Source: Athripsodes cinereus (lineage: Eukaryota; Arthropoda; Insecta; Trichoptera; Leptoceridae). Taken from it: a DNA stretch of 64,000 bases. The notes below the pieces were generated by a model that searched no databases, was not told the origin of the DNA, and saw only the letters and a program-made list of their open reading frames with translations. Within the stretch, counting starts at the first letter, position 1. Every line of letters starts with the position of its first letter. The position numbers and the translations under genes are program-made. The DNA is taken from positions 10,403,122-10,467,121 of the forward strand of contig OX388327.1 in assembly GCA_947579605.1 (NCBI GenBank), read 5' to 3'. Positions 11,501-21,847 of this stretch are shown here, piece by piece.

Positions 11501-14500
11501 TGTCACATTCTTGCTACAAAATTTATTGTTAAACCTTCATAACCAATATCAACCAGTTATTTTCAAACTGTTAGTTCCCTGATTCGATTAATGGATTTTT
11601 TTAATTAGTATTTTTTTTACTTATTTTTAGGTGCAATTCAACAATATACAAGTTTCTCGATCAAATGAGACCAGTCCAGAAAAAAAGGCGCGTAAAAGAT
11701 GGAGAAACAAAAACACTGAAAATCTTCATAGAAATAAAAGAAAAAGGAGGAGAAATGAAGGAAGAGCATACTTCAGTGAATATTCTAAGAAAGACGTAAG
11801 TGGACGTGTTTTAGGCCCCCCATGTTCCTGTAAAGAAAAATGCAGGACCAAAGAATGGAAAGGAGGCTGATATTTTTCATAAATTTTGGGATCTTGGGTG
11901 TTTTAATTCTCAGAATGCGTATTTATTTGGATGCATTCAAATAATAAATAAAAAAAGATCGTATCCCAAAAAAACTAAAAAAGAAGTTTCATCGCGAAAA
12001 TTTTCAACTATATATTCGGTAAAAGTAGATGGAAGCGATGTTAAAATTTGCAAAGTTGAGTTTCTTAACATACATGGCTTACAAAATTCACGGGGCAGAG
12101 TTGATCGCATTGTTTCTAACGTTGCACAAGGACAAACCACGCCTACTACGGACAAAAGGGGAAAACATGGTAAAAGGCCTAACAAAATAAGTGAAGAAAG
12201 ATTGCAGACAGTTAGAAATCACATAAATAGCATACCAAAATATCAGAGTCATTACAGCAGAGCAGTCAATGAACACAAATTATTTCTTGGATGTAACATA
12301 TCAATAACACAACTCTACACTGAATATTATTTACCCTGGTGTGAGGTCAATGCAATTGAACACCCTGTTACAGAAGACGCTTACAGAAGGATATTCTGCT
12401 CAGAATACAATGTAGGATTCATGTTACCAAAATCAGATACATGCAGAGTATGCGATGAGTCAGGTATAAAAATACAAGCACTGAGACTTGAAAATAAAGA
12501 AAATGAAGCCATTGCAATCGAGAATAATTTGAAATTCCACCAAATACGGGCTAATGCCATGAAAGAAATCCTCGCAAAGGAAACTGAAAAAAAAGAACCA
12601 GGAACTTTGATTATAAGCTTTGATCTCCAACAAGCTCTCCCTGTGCCTAAATTGACAACCGGCCCAGCATTTTATTGTAGAAAAATTTGGATGTATAATG
12701 TGGGTATACATGATTGTACACACAATAAAGGCTACATGTTTGTCTGGGGAGAAGAAACAGGGAAACGAGGAAGCGATGAAATATGTAGTGCTCTTATAAA
12801 GTTTTTGTGTAATTTGGAGATCCATTATACGAAACTCATAATATTTACTGACAATTGCCCGGGCCAGAATAAGAACTGGACAGTAATGGCCATGTGGCAA
12901 CAATTTGTGAGAGAGAAAAAATTTGAAGAAATTACACACTACTTTTTAATTTCTGGCCACACATCGCACATTGAAAACAAAAGTGGCACTAGACAAAAAA
13001 TGTCAATTTTGAGTTTAAACAATGTTTAAAACGCTCAAATTTAAACGCATCCAATACAAAAACACCTATTCCAATAGCTTGTTTAGTTTTCCCTAGAGGT
13101 CACTGGTATCGGTTTGTACTTTTGTATAAGCTTCAGGTTGCTAATTAATAAAGCGACACTATACCAGTTGGAGTCAAACGGCCGCAGTGGTTGTACATTA
13201 ATTTAAGGAAAGACTAAATGCATAAATGACATTGTATAGTGTAACTTTTTTGTATTACTTTGTATAAATAATGTATTCAAGAAACAAGTAGAGGTGTAAA
13301 GTAAACTATAGAACTATACCAAAAACTTTAAACGGCCATACTGAAAAATCATGTTTTTTGTATAATGCCACTTTTGTTTTCAATGTGCGCATATTTACCA
13401 TCTGATCGCGATTTTGCTCAGATAGAAAAATACCAAAAAAAAACTGAACTTGTTTATCATCCTAGCATGTGGCTAGACATTATTAAAAAATGTAACAAAA
13501 AAAACCCTTTTGCATGCTATACCATGACTCGAGAAGACATACTAAATGTAAACCTTTTTCTACAAAATATCAATAAAGCAAAAAATACAAAGTGCGGATT
13601 ACCTGTAAATTTTGCATCAGCAATTGCATTTAGGTTTTGTTCAAGTAACCCGACGAGCTTCTTTGTAAAACATGCAGTGAGCGAAGAATATAAAGAAGTA
13701 CAATCGAGCAAAATTGGTCGGCCTTTTGATATTACTTTTTCAAACTTAAGTGCTAAATATTGTGGACCTTTGAAAATCAACAGAAAGAAATTACATGACG
13801 TAAAATCTTTATTGCCTTATATCCCACCCATCTATCATAACAATTACAATAATCTGGAACAAGACGACCAAGAAAATCATTTTGAAAATGGAAGTGAATT
13901 GTTGTAAGGTCTTCTTTTCCATTCTTCGGCTTCTCATTTAAAAAAAAAATTTTTTATTTTTTTCTGCCATTTATTTTAATGCCTATTTTGTTATAAAAAA
14001 TATTTATACAATAAAATTAAAATTTGAGAACAGTATTGTGTTTTTTATGTCAAAAATATTTTTAACTCTTCTTATGGACAGTAACATGACAAGCCACAAA
14101 AATTTGCGACAGTGTGGAAATAAATGCTTAAATTTATTAAAATTGATTATATTTTTCTATTTATGGTAATTAATTAAGATATAAAATATATTTTACTTTT
14201 AACTTTTTATGACAAAAGTGAAAAATAACTCAAAACAATATTTATAGAGTTATTTGAAATCTTAATTTTGCTCCCCTGTAAAATCTATGTTTTGTGGCTT
14301 GTCATCCTACTGTTCCGAGCCCTTCAATTACATTTTTTTTATTGAAGAAGTTATATATTTATTTGGCAAATTACAAAGAATAGCCATGCCAGGACTTTAT
14401 CAAGTCTTGTCAATATGATTTTAGACATTCACATAAATGTTTGCAAATATCTTTGACATTCACAAATATTCGCTTTTTTGGACATTCATAAATGTGAATA

Positions 14501-15101
14501 ACAAAATTTAACATTCAGAAAATCAATACTAGGTATTTATATTTAAAACTTAATCACCCCCATTTGAACCACGAAGCCCCGAGTTAATTAACCCACTGAT
14601 TGACAAACCTGTCCCTGACACATTTAGTGAAAATGGAGTACATAATGACAGATAAATTTGTAATATTCCTTCAAGTATGTTAAACTTAATTTAAGATTAT
14701 ATTGAATAGAAAAAAACTGACTATTAAGAAGCGAGGTCACATAGATTATCACAACAATAATGTTAAATAGGGTTATTAAGTTACTATAATATGAATGATT
14801 CATGATTCCTACAACTAAGTTCTATGACCGCATACGAGGATAAAACGCATAATTTATTCTATTAATTCAATTGTGAGAGATATTTCATGAAAAAATATTT
14901 GTTAAGTCGACCACAAAACTACTTTTAAAAATTTCTATTGGCATATCTAATTGCTAAAAGAGAAAAAAACCGGTGTAATTATAAGGAAATTGTAAGTACC
15001 TGATACGTGATCTTGGGACCAGCTACAGGATGGAATTCACAAAGAAATATACATCGTATAGGTCCATCCCTTCCACATCCCTCATAGAATCTTGTCTCCA
15101 T
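2535..15101 (-). CDS. NPRL2: NPRL2, GATOR1 complex subunit (GATOR complex protein NPRL2)
   Basis: Six exons on the minus strand: 15101-15000, 5507-5416, 5286-5130, 4548-4402, 3493-3275, 2990-2535. Phases agree at every junction and the total is 1173 nt, 390 aa (human 380). The N-terminal longin-type start reads IRCIFLCEFHPVAGPKITYQ. Exon 3 holds ERNAYMFNLCFVCD, whose Arg86 aligns with the arginine finger (Arg78) of human NPRL2; exon 5 has WDLTTMQVAPHINGYNHVAK; exon 6 carries the C-terminal region ending in DPDVTVLWR. NPRL2 pairs with NPRL3 and DEPDC5 at the lysosome as GATOR1, a GTPase-activating complex for RagA/B that lowers TORC1 activity when amino acids are short. The start is the only ATG that precedes the conserved block. 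Intron 1 is 9.5 kb and packed with nested transposons. Coding exons look intact. Confidence 0.95.
3645..3735 (+). repeat. partial copy of family X
   Basis: Contains GGTCTCCCACTCTTTTCTGT followed by an AAGTGTCCTGTAAAAGGT-type block, the 5' part of the family also seen at 43552 and 54633. Lies in NPRL2 intron 5, minus-gene orientation. Confidence 0.55.
3920..4033. repeat. TAT/TG simple repeat and poly-A tract
   Basis: Alternating TATATAT and TGTATGTTAT runs followed by an uninterrupted A run of over 20 bases, in an NPRL2 intron. Confidence 0.8.
5632..5718. repeat. fold-back hairpin, about 38-bp arms
   Basis: Left arm 5632-5669 and right arm 5680-5718 are near-perfect reverse complements (AAGAAATAAAATAGTCAAT and its mirror) around a spacer of about 10 bases. 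Sits just inside NPRL2 intron 1. Could be a very short fold-back transposon remnant. Confidence 0.75.
6084..6365 (-). mobile_element. Penelope-like element reverse transcriptase fragment
   Basis: A 93-residue reading holds HRYVDDIFCTW, the RT active-site YVDD in the form usual for Penelope-like elements, then HLNKQHPNCQLTVEV and NFLDLSISVKNNKFVFKIY, the FLDL block and following strand. The frame is open only for this piece; both sides are lost. It lies in NPRL2 intron 1, in the same strand sense as the gene. Family identity is from motif order; it is a dead fragment. Confidence 0.8.
6490..6723 (+). mobile_element. Helitron-like non-autonomous element (lepidopteran type)
   Basis: Contains AAAATTTTCGTGTCACAGTG and CCCCTCCGAAAC near its left part and terminates at AACAACGTTTGCTGGGTCAG then CTAG followed by T, the 3' end typical of abundant Helitron-like elements in moth genomes. 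Helitrons make no target duplication, so the left boundary is approximate. Recognition is from memory of the family's 3' end. Confidence 0.65.
6868..6980 (+). repeat. partial copy of family X
   Basis: Carries AAAACATCATGTATAAGACA, TCCTCAATTCAATTATGAGG and GCCACTCATCCTGATAGTC, matching the middle part of the family. Confidence 0.6.
6981..8110. other. NPRL2 intron 1, no gene seen
   Basis: AT-rich intron sequence. No coding region, RNA gene or clear element could be supported. Confidence 0.5.
8319..8389 (+). pseudogene. possible decayed first exon of a THAP-type zinc-finger protein
   Basis: An ATG is followed by MKTCSFPFCKRVYL, a stop (TAG 8361-8363), then NKSEVSFHL in the same frame, ending at a strong donor (GTAAGT from 8390). 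The C-x4-C start and the SFH block are the spacing of a THAP domain, found both in host regulators and in P-element-like transposases. It is antisense to NPRL2 inside its intron 1, and no second exon was recognised. The stop and the absence of a partner exon suggest a relic. Confidence 0.3.
8392..9732. other. NPRL2 intron 1, no gene seen
   Basis: AT-rich, with no feature that can be supported. Confidence 0.5.
9930..10972. mobile_element. non-autonomous hAT-like element nested in the 4.6-kb transposon
   Basis: Perfect 8-bp target duplications GTGACAAG (9922-9929 and 10973-10980) fit the hAT consensus nTnnnnAn. The ends are inverted: TAGTCATGGGTAACAGATC at left and its imperfect mirror at right, followed on both sides by GC-rich CGACCCG and TTCGGGTCC blocks. 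The interior has many GGGTC/GACCC words near each end and AT-rich DNA between. No transposase is encoded. It landed in the host element's own subterminal repeat. Confidence 0.8.
10681..10718 (+). repeat. 3' tail relic of an RTE-like retrotransposon
   Basis: GGGAAGCGGCGTGATGGTAT followed by an ATGT run is the same tail as at 55732-55759, where it follows an RTE-like C-terminus. Only the last few bases of the element are present here, inside the hAT-like element. Confidence 0.65.
10952..11193. repeat. tandem duplication, 126-bp unit
   Basis: Bases from 10952 repeat from 11078 with essentially no differences. The unit spans the right end of the hAT-like element, its target duplication, and the first codons of the host transposase, so the transposase start codon exists twice (10993 and 11119). 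The duplication therefore came after the hAT insertion. Confidence 0.9.
11119..13907 (+). pseudogene. broken transposase-like protein (DDE/RNase-H-like fold, DUF7869-type)
   Basis: The first exon reads MADKDDSSSLLRQIVLNE then an acidic Ser-rich stretch. After an intron-like gap (acceptor TTTTTAG before 11631) comes a basic part with ARKRWRNKNTENLHRNKRK and GRVLGPPCSCKEKC. A frameshift near 11860 moves the frame to one open until 12964, with the catalytic-type blocks LIISFDLQQALPVPKL and IIFTDNCPGQNKNW. The reading is then cut by a 425-bp insertion and resumes at 13390 in frame with YLPSDRDFAQIEKYQKK, giving a D..D..D/E order. This architecture is common as multicopy uncharacterised proteins in insects; the name DUF7869 is from memory and should be checked. 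The protein cannot be made whole from this copy. Confidence 0.7.
12965..13389. mobile_element. 425-bp TIR element with 3-bp target duplication CAT
   Basis: The ends are perfect 24-bp inverted repeats beginning CGCACATTGAAAACAAAAG. CAT precedes (12962-12964) and follows (13390-13392). Taking out the element with one CAT rejoins the host transposase codons in frame at a GHT-Y-LPSDRD motif, so this is a clear insertion. It has no coding capacity. Superfamily is unclear: 3-bp duplications occur in PIF/Harbinger and CACTA, but CAT is not the TWA favoured by Harbinger. Confidence 0.85.
14330..14999. other. NPRL2 intron 1, no gene seen
   Basis: AT-rich intron sequence between the transposon and exon 1. 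Nothing supportable. Confidence 0.5.
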
Positions 15102-15461
15102 GATTTAATACTATAATTTACTTACACAATCTGATAAGAATTCATTACACATCATTTTATTAATTATAAAATAAAATTGTACAACCCAATACAGCCAAAA
15201 CAAATTATGACAAGTACCATTCCAGGTGTGACAACATTAGAGCACGATGTAATATTTTGACAGCTCTGCATATTTTTCTTATATTGGCTGCACTGAATAT
15301 ATTTGAAAATTTAATTATTTGCCAACATTTTGCCAAGTATAGTGTAGTGTTTAGTTTTTTTTTAATCGATATTAAATTAAAAATGTTATGAATATGTATT
15401 TAAAAAAATTACATCAGATGTTACTTCCATAATATATATAAATAAAGATTAATCTGGTTAT

Positions 15462-16010
15462 GAAATAAGCCCAAATACACCCTCAGAGTAAGCTATATGC
15501 TATGTCTAAAGTAGCATTCACATTGCTTCACTTTGGATGATCATCCCGAGTGTCAAGGTCAAACCTGTTCATCGAAAGTGAACACGTCTGTTCACATTTG
15601 TTCATCCTATGCTTTCACTGCCGTGTCAACACTCAAGGTCATGTTGTATGTAGTTTGACTTATTTACGTAAAAAAATAATTATATAAATAAAAAAATTGA
15701 AAATATCATTTATCAAAAATTAAAACAAGTTAATATAATTCTCGACAGCATGATAATTTTGTACATGATTCTGACTTTCAATACAAATTCATAGATAAAA
15801 CTTGTTTATGGTCGTTTCAGTGAAAGGTCCTTTCATCGAAATTATGTCGGGTAGTAATCGCTTTCATCCGTCATCGCTAGTGATCACTATTGATGAAACG
15901 CCCGTTCACACCTGTTCATCATGGAGGATCATCCGGAGTGATCACTGAAAGTGAACAAATGTGAACGACCCTTTATATCAGCAGATTGAAAGTCTGAGAC
16001 TCCACCAACA
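15462..16010 (-). mobile_element. tRNA-derived SINE copy split by a MITE
   Basis: Left part 15462-15509 (AAGCCCAAATACACCCTCAG.. AGTAAGCTATATGC) and right part 15973-16010 (AGATTGAAAGTCTGAGACTC) match the tail and tRNA-like head of the SINE at 19386-19547. The Harbinger-type MITE sits between them. Diverged copy. Confidence 0.55.
15510..15972. mobile_element. Harbinger-type MITE, copy 1
   Basis: 463 bp. Left end AGTAGCATTCACATTG, right end (reverse complement) AGGGTCGTTCACAT, with extended imperfect inverted similarity (CTTCACTTT.. ATGATCA). Flanks are TAA and TTA. Copies 2 and 3 (21848, 23569) have matched TWA duplications, which marks PIF/Harbinger. No coding sequence. Confidence 0.85.
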
Positions 16011-18279
16011 TTGTTGTTAAATATTTTTTTCTTTGGATGTACAATTGCAAACCTGGACTAATTAAATATCTATTTGAAAATAATATTCTAATAGAGTCGC
16101 AATCATGAGTTTTCGTTTTAACTTTTGGAAGTGAGCTGTGACTTCACATTCAAATAATTTCTTATCAATGGTGCCTACCCATTTTTACATAATAAAATAT
16201 TGAATTTTCGAAGTTACATTTAACATCACAACTCACTGATTGTGAACTAAACAATAACTTATGATCACAACTTTGACCAAGCCAATGAAAACTTACCATC
16301 ACTATTTTTATTGAAATTTATAAATGTAAAAAAAAGATAAAAGATTCATTGGTGTGTAGCTAAACAGATTTTTTCATAATAAAAATGACATGCAAACATT
16401 GCGACCCGAAATTGACAAATTTTTTTGCCAACAAAATCTGCTAGGACGTGCATCAAATAATCTTGGTAATGATAATTACAAAATAATTGAAAAAAAACAC
16501 ATACACAAATATTTTCATAATTTTTATTTACACGACCAAAACATCACAGAAATAGACTTAGTATGGCAGTCAAAACATAACAAAATAATAAAAGTTTCAA
16601 TGTTATAAAATTAATACAAGACAATGCCATTACAGTAAAATATCCTTATAATTAAATATTTAATGTACTTAATAATTTGTTACTAATGTAGTTAAGGTAG
16701 TTTCAATTTACTTTCAATGTTCCTTTCAATAACACAGGAAGAAAAGACTGACGTGTGTCATTAATTGTAAGCTTACAAAACTACTCCATATGAAAAAAAT
16801 TGGTTCTCTGCGTTCAAAAGATGTTTTTAAAGTACCTAATCAAAGAAGCCTCATAATATGTAATGTATGGAGACCAAAAAAATATTCTTTAAAAATACAC
16901 AAACACATCAAGATGAACACAAAAACAAATGCAAATAATTACAATTACTATTACTAGTGTATATATGAAAATAAATTATTAAGAGATTCACTAAACTGAA
17001 AACATTACCATGGAGTGTTACATACACAATTTTTCATAGAACATTTCACGAGAAATTGTGTAATATTGTTTGACAGCAGATTTCATAATTTTTCGAGATT
17101 TTTGTCAGTCATATTAAAGTAACATACTGATGCAAGATTGACTATATAAATGATCTTATAAACAACTAATATATTCTTTTTTTTTAATTACAATCCATAG
17201 ACATTTATCAATGTTGTATGTATATTGGTATTTTTATTTGAAAGACTTTATTTAATGCCCCACATATTATGTGGCATTTCAATATAAAGCAGTTTTTTAA
17301 TTTATATATTGAAAAATATATTAGTATAAAATTATAAAAATTAAAAAATTGTTGTATATAAAAAGTTCAATGTACTGGCATTGTTTGAGAAAAAGGTAGC
17401 AAATCAAATTAATGGACAATAAATTTGAAAAGTGCATTTAAGCCCCATTGAAAAATAAGTATAATAACTAAAATTTGTAATTTTTAATTCAAAAATATAA
17501 TCACTTGTATACTTTAACCATCGCTTATATAGATAAACATATTATTTTATTTATAAAAACCAAATACAATAATGTAAACCTGAAAAAATTGTTTTTCTGC
17601 ACACCCTTCTTACAATACACACAAATTATTGCTGATCTACGTAGTCCAGCACTATTTTCACAACTACAGACATACAGCGGCGATAATTCCAACCATGAAA
17701 TTTTTCGGTTTGGATATTCGGAATGAAATTGTTGGTGAAATTCGAGTGTTTTGTTTTAATGACTCACTTCGCTGCATAAAAAAAATAATGAAGGAATCTG
17801 CTTTAGTTACATTTTGTCAACAATTATGAATGAATTGAGAAAATATTTAAGCACACTCGCATGCAGGTTTATAACTCTGATTTATGCAATTGGCAATCTT
17901 CACCAAAATAAGAATCGATGAATGGCATTCTAACGATTATTAATAGAAATTACCTTAATTCTTTTACAAAACACAATTAGTTGACGAAGAATGATGTTTA
18001 AACAATAGATCTTAAGAGGATGACCGATACGTAATGAACATGGTGATCATTTTTCCTGTTCTATGAAAAAATTGATATTTAGAATGGATGGCATACTACC
18101 TTTTTCTAAACAATGGTGACACTAAAGAATGATATCATAATAAAGCATAAAGATTTACAGAATAAAATTAAAATAATGAATATGTTATCTGTTATTAATT
18201 AATCTTACTGTACTACAGATAAATTGATTCTTAATATCAGTTATTTTAGAAGGATTAACTATGTAACAGTTACGAGACC
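16011..18279. other. no gene seen
   Basis: AT-rich region between NPRL2 and the HCFC1R1-like gene. Short readings (for example 16390-16608 and 17505-17829) show no recognisable protein and no splice logic that supports them. Confidence 0.45.
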
Positions 18280-18419
18280 TTTTGAATGTTTTTTAAGTAT
18301 TCTACAATGCACATCAATATTATATCGCTCATCAATGGTATAGGTTTACCGAAATCGATCGCGATTTAAATAATCAAGTAACGGATGTGCATTGTAGAAT
18401 ACTTAAAAAACATTCAAAA
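18280..18419. repeat. fold-back element with perfect 36-bp arms
   Basis: Left arm starts TTTTGAATGTTTTTTAAG and the right arm is its exact reverse complement, around a spacer of about 68 bp that includes GAAATCGATCGCGATTTAAA. No clear target duplication. Probably a tiny fold-back transposon. Confidence 0.85.
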
Positions 18420-18636
18420 TTAATTCTTGTTTGTTGAAACAATATATATTTTTTACTGTACATAATTGCAGTATCAAGCATTACATAATAAAAATCAACA
18501 ATTATATGATGACAATGATACAGAGAACGAGTTTATCGCTGTAATGCAATATCCTCCAACTAAATATGAGTGAAATTGCAATAATATTTAGTTTAAAGAT
18601 ATTTATCCATATTTGATGAGCAAAAATGCAAACATT

Positions 18637-19004
18637 ACAACACATGTATTGACAGCCAATCTCTATTGATAATGTCCTAATAATATGGATAAGCAAATGC
18701 AATTATTTCAACACATGTATTGACAACCAATCTCCATTGACAATGGGTAAACAAACACAATTATTTCAACACATGTATTGACAACCAATCTCCATTGATA
18801 ATGGGTAAACAAACACAATTATTTCAACACATGTATTGACAACCAATCTCCATTGATAATGGGTAAACAAACACAATTATTTCATCACATGTATTGACAA
18901 CCACTCTCTATTGAAAATGCCCCAATAATATGGTTAAACAAACGCAGTTATTTCAACACACGTATTGACAACCAATCTCTATTAATAATGTTCTAACAAG
19001 ATGA
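18637..19004. repeat. minisatellite, 58- and 74-bp unit variants
   Basis: About six units of CACATGTATTGACAACCAAT.. CAAACACAATTATTTCA. The middle three are 58 bp and nearly identical; outer units are longer by an extra AATAATATGG-containing segment. Confidence 0.9.
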
Positions 19005-19385
19005 AAGACATCTCTTTCTATAAACAATAGTAGAAAAATGTGAATTTGGTTAACCCAATAACTCTACTACTTGTGCACCAAGTTAATTTGTTTGGACGCC
19101 AAATATCAAATTTTGTTCTGCCAATTCACTCATCTACAAACTATAGGTACTCCTTAATGTAATATTATATATATATGTACAATATATGAGGGCTAGAGAA
19201 AAAAAAGCAGTATCTTTTCGAAAATAAGTTAAGTATGCCAATATGTAGGTTTTCCAGTTTACTCCAGTCATGGTACATCAACAGTGGAGTAAAGCTTATT
19301 GGTCATTATCAAGATGATTCATAAATTTTGATCACTGTCTATATTTGTTGTAGCATTCTTAAACTTTTTTTTTAAAAAAAAAAAG

Positions 19386-19547
19386 ATATATCTGGGTTTT
19401 GTTATAAACCCAAATACAACCTTATACACCTTTCACACTAAGCTAAAAGCTTGTGCCGTGAAAGGGGAGTTTGCCGGCACCTGGGATCGAACCACGGACC
19501 CCTTGTTCTGAAGGCCGAGACTCTACCTCCAGGCTACCGACGAACTC
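19386..19547 (-). mobile_element. tRNA-derived SINE
   Basis: On the minus strand the head reads GTCGGTAGCCTGGAGGTAGA (box A-like) and, about 40 bases on, GGTTCGATCCC (an exact B-box match), then a tail with GCCGGCAAACTCCCC, AGCTTTTAGCTTAGTGTGAA and TGTATTTGGGTTTATAACA. The same tail occurs in the copies at 25072 and 15462. RNA polymerase III promoter boxes in the head explain mobility. Confidence 0.75.
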
Positions 19548-19722
19548 ATGTGAACTGAAAACTAAAATGTTGTTTTTATCAAAACCACTGATCACTAACT
19601 GATTTCTTCTCTTCTCTACCCTTCATGTGTGAATAGCATTCGAGATGAAATTAATTCTAAAATAATGAATGTGTAATTGTATAAAACAAGTGTCAGTATA
19701 TATATATATATTTCGCATGTAA

Positions 19723-21575
19723 CTACATCTCTATATCCATTGTATTGAAGCCATCTTGTATGGTATTATTGCTGGTCCGTTGTGAAGTACTGGGATGATT
19801 ATCTCTGGTATCTTCCACCATACTCTCCAGCACACCACGTCTCCTCCTGTTGCTACTCTCGGCATCTTCTCCAGGATTATTGTTAGGGTCTCTGTCTTCG
19901 TCGGTCTGAAGAATTTTCTTAGGAGGTCGCCACAACACCAGAGATGTACACGGCTTTTCAAACCTTAAAGAAAACAAATAAGATGAACAATTGAAAATTT
20001 ATTACCAAGGTGAAGTAAGTCAGCGGAAAAATCCAAACCATTAAACTTCTGCTCACATGTCGGAGACTCTACCACCAGTCTACCGACAACCTCTTACTAT
20101 GGCACATATCTACTAGGGCATACAGATCACCCAGTTCCATTAACTAACGACTCAAAATTTAGAAAGTGGTATTCCTTCAATTCCACAAATGAAACATTTC
20201 AAATATCAAATATTTTTTTTGCTCATAACATCTTATTTTTTAACCCTTTGGACTCCCTTCTTGCCGCCACAGGGACATATTAAATATTTTAAAATCTTCA
20301 CATAAACAATAGGTACACGTTTTATTGTTTTAAAAAAGGAAACCCATGTTTATTTAAGTTGCATACAGTAACTGTCGTATATTTATTATTCTATGCGTAC
20401 AGTATACACTGGTGACAGGTCGTTGTACATTGTGCATAATATTTATAATAATTACACAATAGATGGTGATTACAAAGGAACTCAAAGTAGACTATCTACT
20501 TCCACTCCATCAGAGACCAGACTCAACGGAAACCTTCATATTTTAAAAGAAAGACTGTGGTCTGTTCAAAAAAGGCTGAAAAAGGTGCGGGACCAGTGAG
20601 TATTGTGACACCTATTTTCGCAAGGAGAGTGTGCATTTGGGGGATTTGTTTTAAATACCACACATTAATGAATAATTTTATACAATAATAAATGCATATA
20701 AGTACAACTTTTTTATTTACTATCTTTCTAAAAAAAAAACTTTTCCTCATACAAAAAAATTAAGTAAAAAGGCTGGATAGATATGTATTCCGAGTGTAAA
20801 AAGTTAATTAATATATATTAATGACACAATCAAAATAATTGAAAATATTTAAGTTATATATGAATTATCTGAATACATGTTTTGAAAGTTATAACTAAGT
20901 ATACCTATGAAGTAAAGATGGTGGTAATATTGGTTCTGGCTGCACCTTCAACAGTTCAGGACTGAGAACAATCTTGGGACCCTGCATTTCCATATCCATA
21001 CCAGATGCATCCGCTTCCCCATCGTTGCTATTAATATTGTGTGTTGTGTAGTTACCAGATATATGCATTCCATCAAATGAGGCTGCCATTTTTTCTTCAG
21101 TAATGAGTTGTTTCCGAGGACTGATAAAAATAATGAACAATAAAACAAATAAATACCTAGTAGTACTGTACGAACGCTCAACCATGTAGAAATATTCTTT
21201 TTATCACAATGTTTGCTTTTTCATTATTTTATAGGTAAAAATTATACATTGTTGTATTGCTAACATGTATTTTAAAAATGTTAAATATACTTACATCTTT
21301 GGTTCGAATTCGGCTTTCCTTTTGCAATGCAAGCTGTCGAATATATTGTTCTTAACTAACGGCGTGGCAGTGAACTCTACGGGACTGTTTTGGTTATTTG
21401 AGGACCCCCATGAGACTCCATTGATACTCCAAGGAATTCCACTAGGCTGGGGCACCATTTGTGGTACATTGCTCTTACGAATACACGATAAATCACTTAT
21501 ATCGAAATTTAGGAAACTATTACCATCTTTGTCTACATTTTTCTTATTTAAAAATCCCCACTGATCACCCGACAT
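19723..21575 (-). CDS. HCFC1R1: HCFC1R1-like (host cell factor C1 regulator 1-like) protein
   Basis: Three exons: 21575-21295, 21120-20905, 19963-19723, with phase 2 at both junctions, 245 aa. Exon 2 opens with PRKQLITEEKMAASF, which matches the conserved RKQ-LSEENMA core of vertebrate HCFC1R1; exon 3 has CTSLVLWRPP, matching its CSELLLWRYP, and both proteins end in a similar acidic -DI.M tail. In vertebrates HCFC1R1 binds HCF-1 through a D/E-H-x-Y motif and moves it to the cytoplasm. No such tetrapeptide is visible here (the aligned stretch reads HISGNYTTHN), so HCF-1 binding is doubtful. The start MSGDQ has a good context (AAAATG); an in-frame ATG 24 bases upstream (21599) is an alternative. 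Homology rests on two short blocks. Confidence 0.75.
20060..20097 (-). mobile_element. SINE head fragment
   Basis: TCGGAGACTCTACCACCAG and TCTACCGACAAC match the tRNA-like head of the SINE at 19386-19547. Lies in intron 2 of the HCFC1R1-like gene. Confidence 0.5.
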
Positions 21576-21847
21576 TTTGACTTTATTATCTACAAACATT
21601 AATAGCTAGAAATGCAAACTATGTTTTTCACTACAAAAATTCGACTTTAGAACAGCTTCATATTATTTGAGGCTGATTTATCGATATTTTTGAATACAAA
21701 GAGGATCAAAATAACCAAGAAACTCGAAAAACGCTTCCACAAACAAAAATAAAAACACTTGACGGAAAATTACCTTAACATTGCCACTATGTTGATTTAT
21801 TTGCGCAAATCGTTCATTTATATTTTCGCTAAAAATATTTTCGGTAA

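Larger units (their letters stand above)
9733..14325 (+). mobile_element. 4.6-kb DNA transposon of autonomous type, 4-bp target duplication AATT
   Basis: The two ends are inverted repeats of about 36 bp (GAAGGGCTTGGAGCAG at left; GAAGGGCTCGGAACAG as reverse complement at right, both continuing into CAGTAGGATGA and AAGCCACAA). AATT flanks both ends (9729-9732 and 14326-14329). A subterminal motif TGACAAGCCAC recurs inside in both orientations (near 9923, 10974, 11100, 11285, 14091, 14294), as transposase-binding repeats would. It encodes the broken transposase at 11119-13907 and hosts two nested insertions. A 4-bp duplication is a property of the Sola superfamily among others; assignment to Sola is inference. 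Confidence 0.75.

Noticed and set aside
15510..15972. piggyBac-type MITE (TTAA targets)
   Set aside because: One copy can be read with TTAA, but copies 2 and 3 fit exact 3-bp TWA duplications better, which marks Harbinger.
16390..16608. 72-codon open reading on the plus strand
   Set aside because: No recognisable motif, AT-driven composition, no supportable splice partners.
17505..17829. overlapping short readings, one with MKFFGLDIRNEIVGE
   Set aside because: No family recognised, and length is within chance for this composition.
20393..20599. 68-codon reading inside the HCFC1R1-like intron 2
   Set aside because: No homology recognised and opposite in strand to the gene; likely chance.
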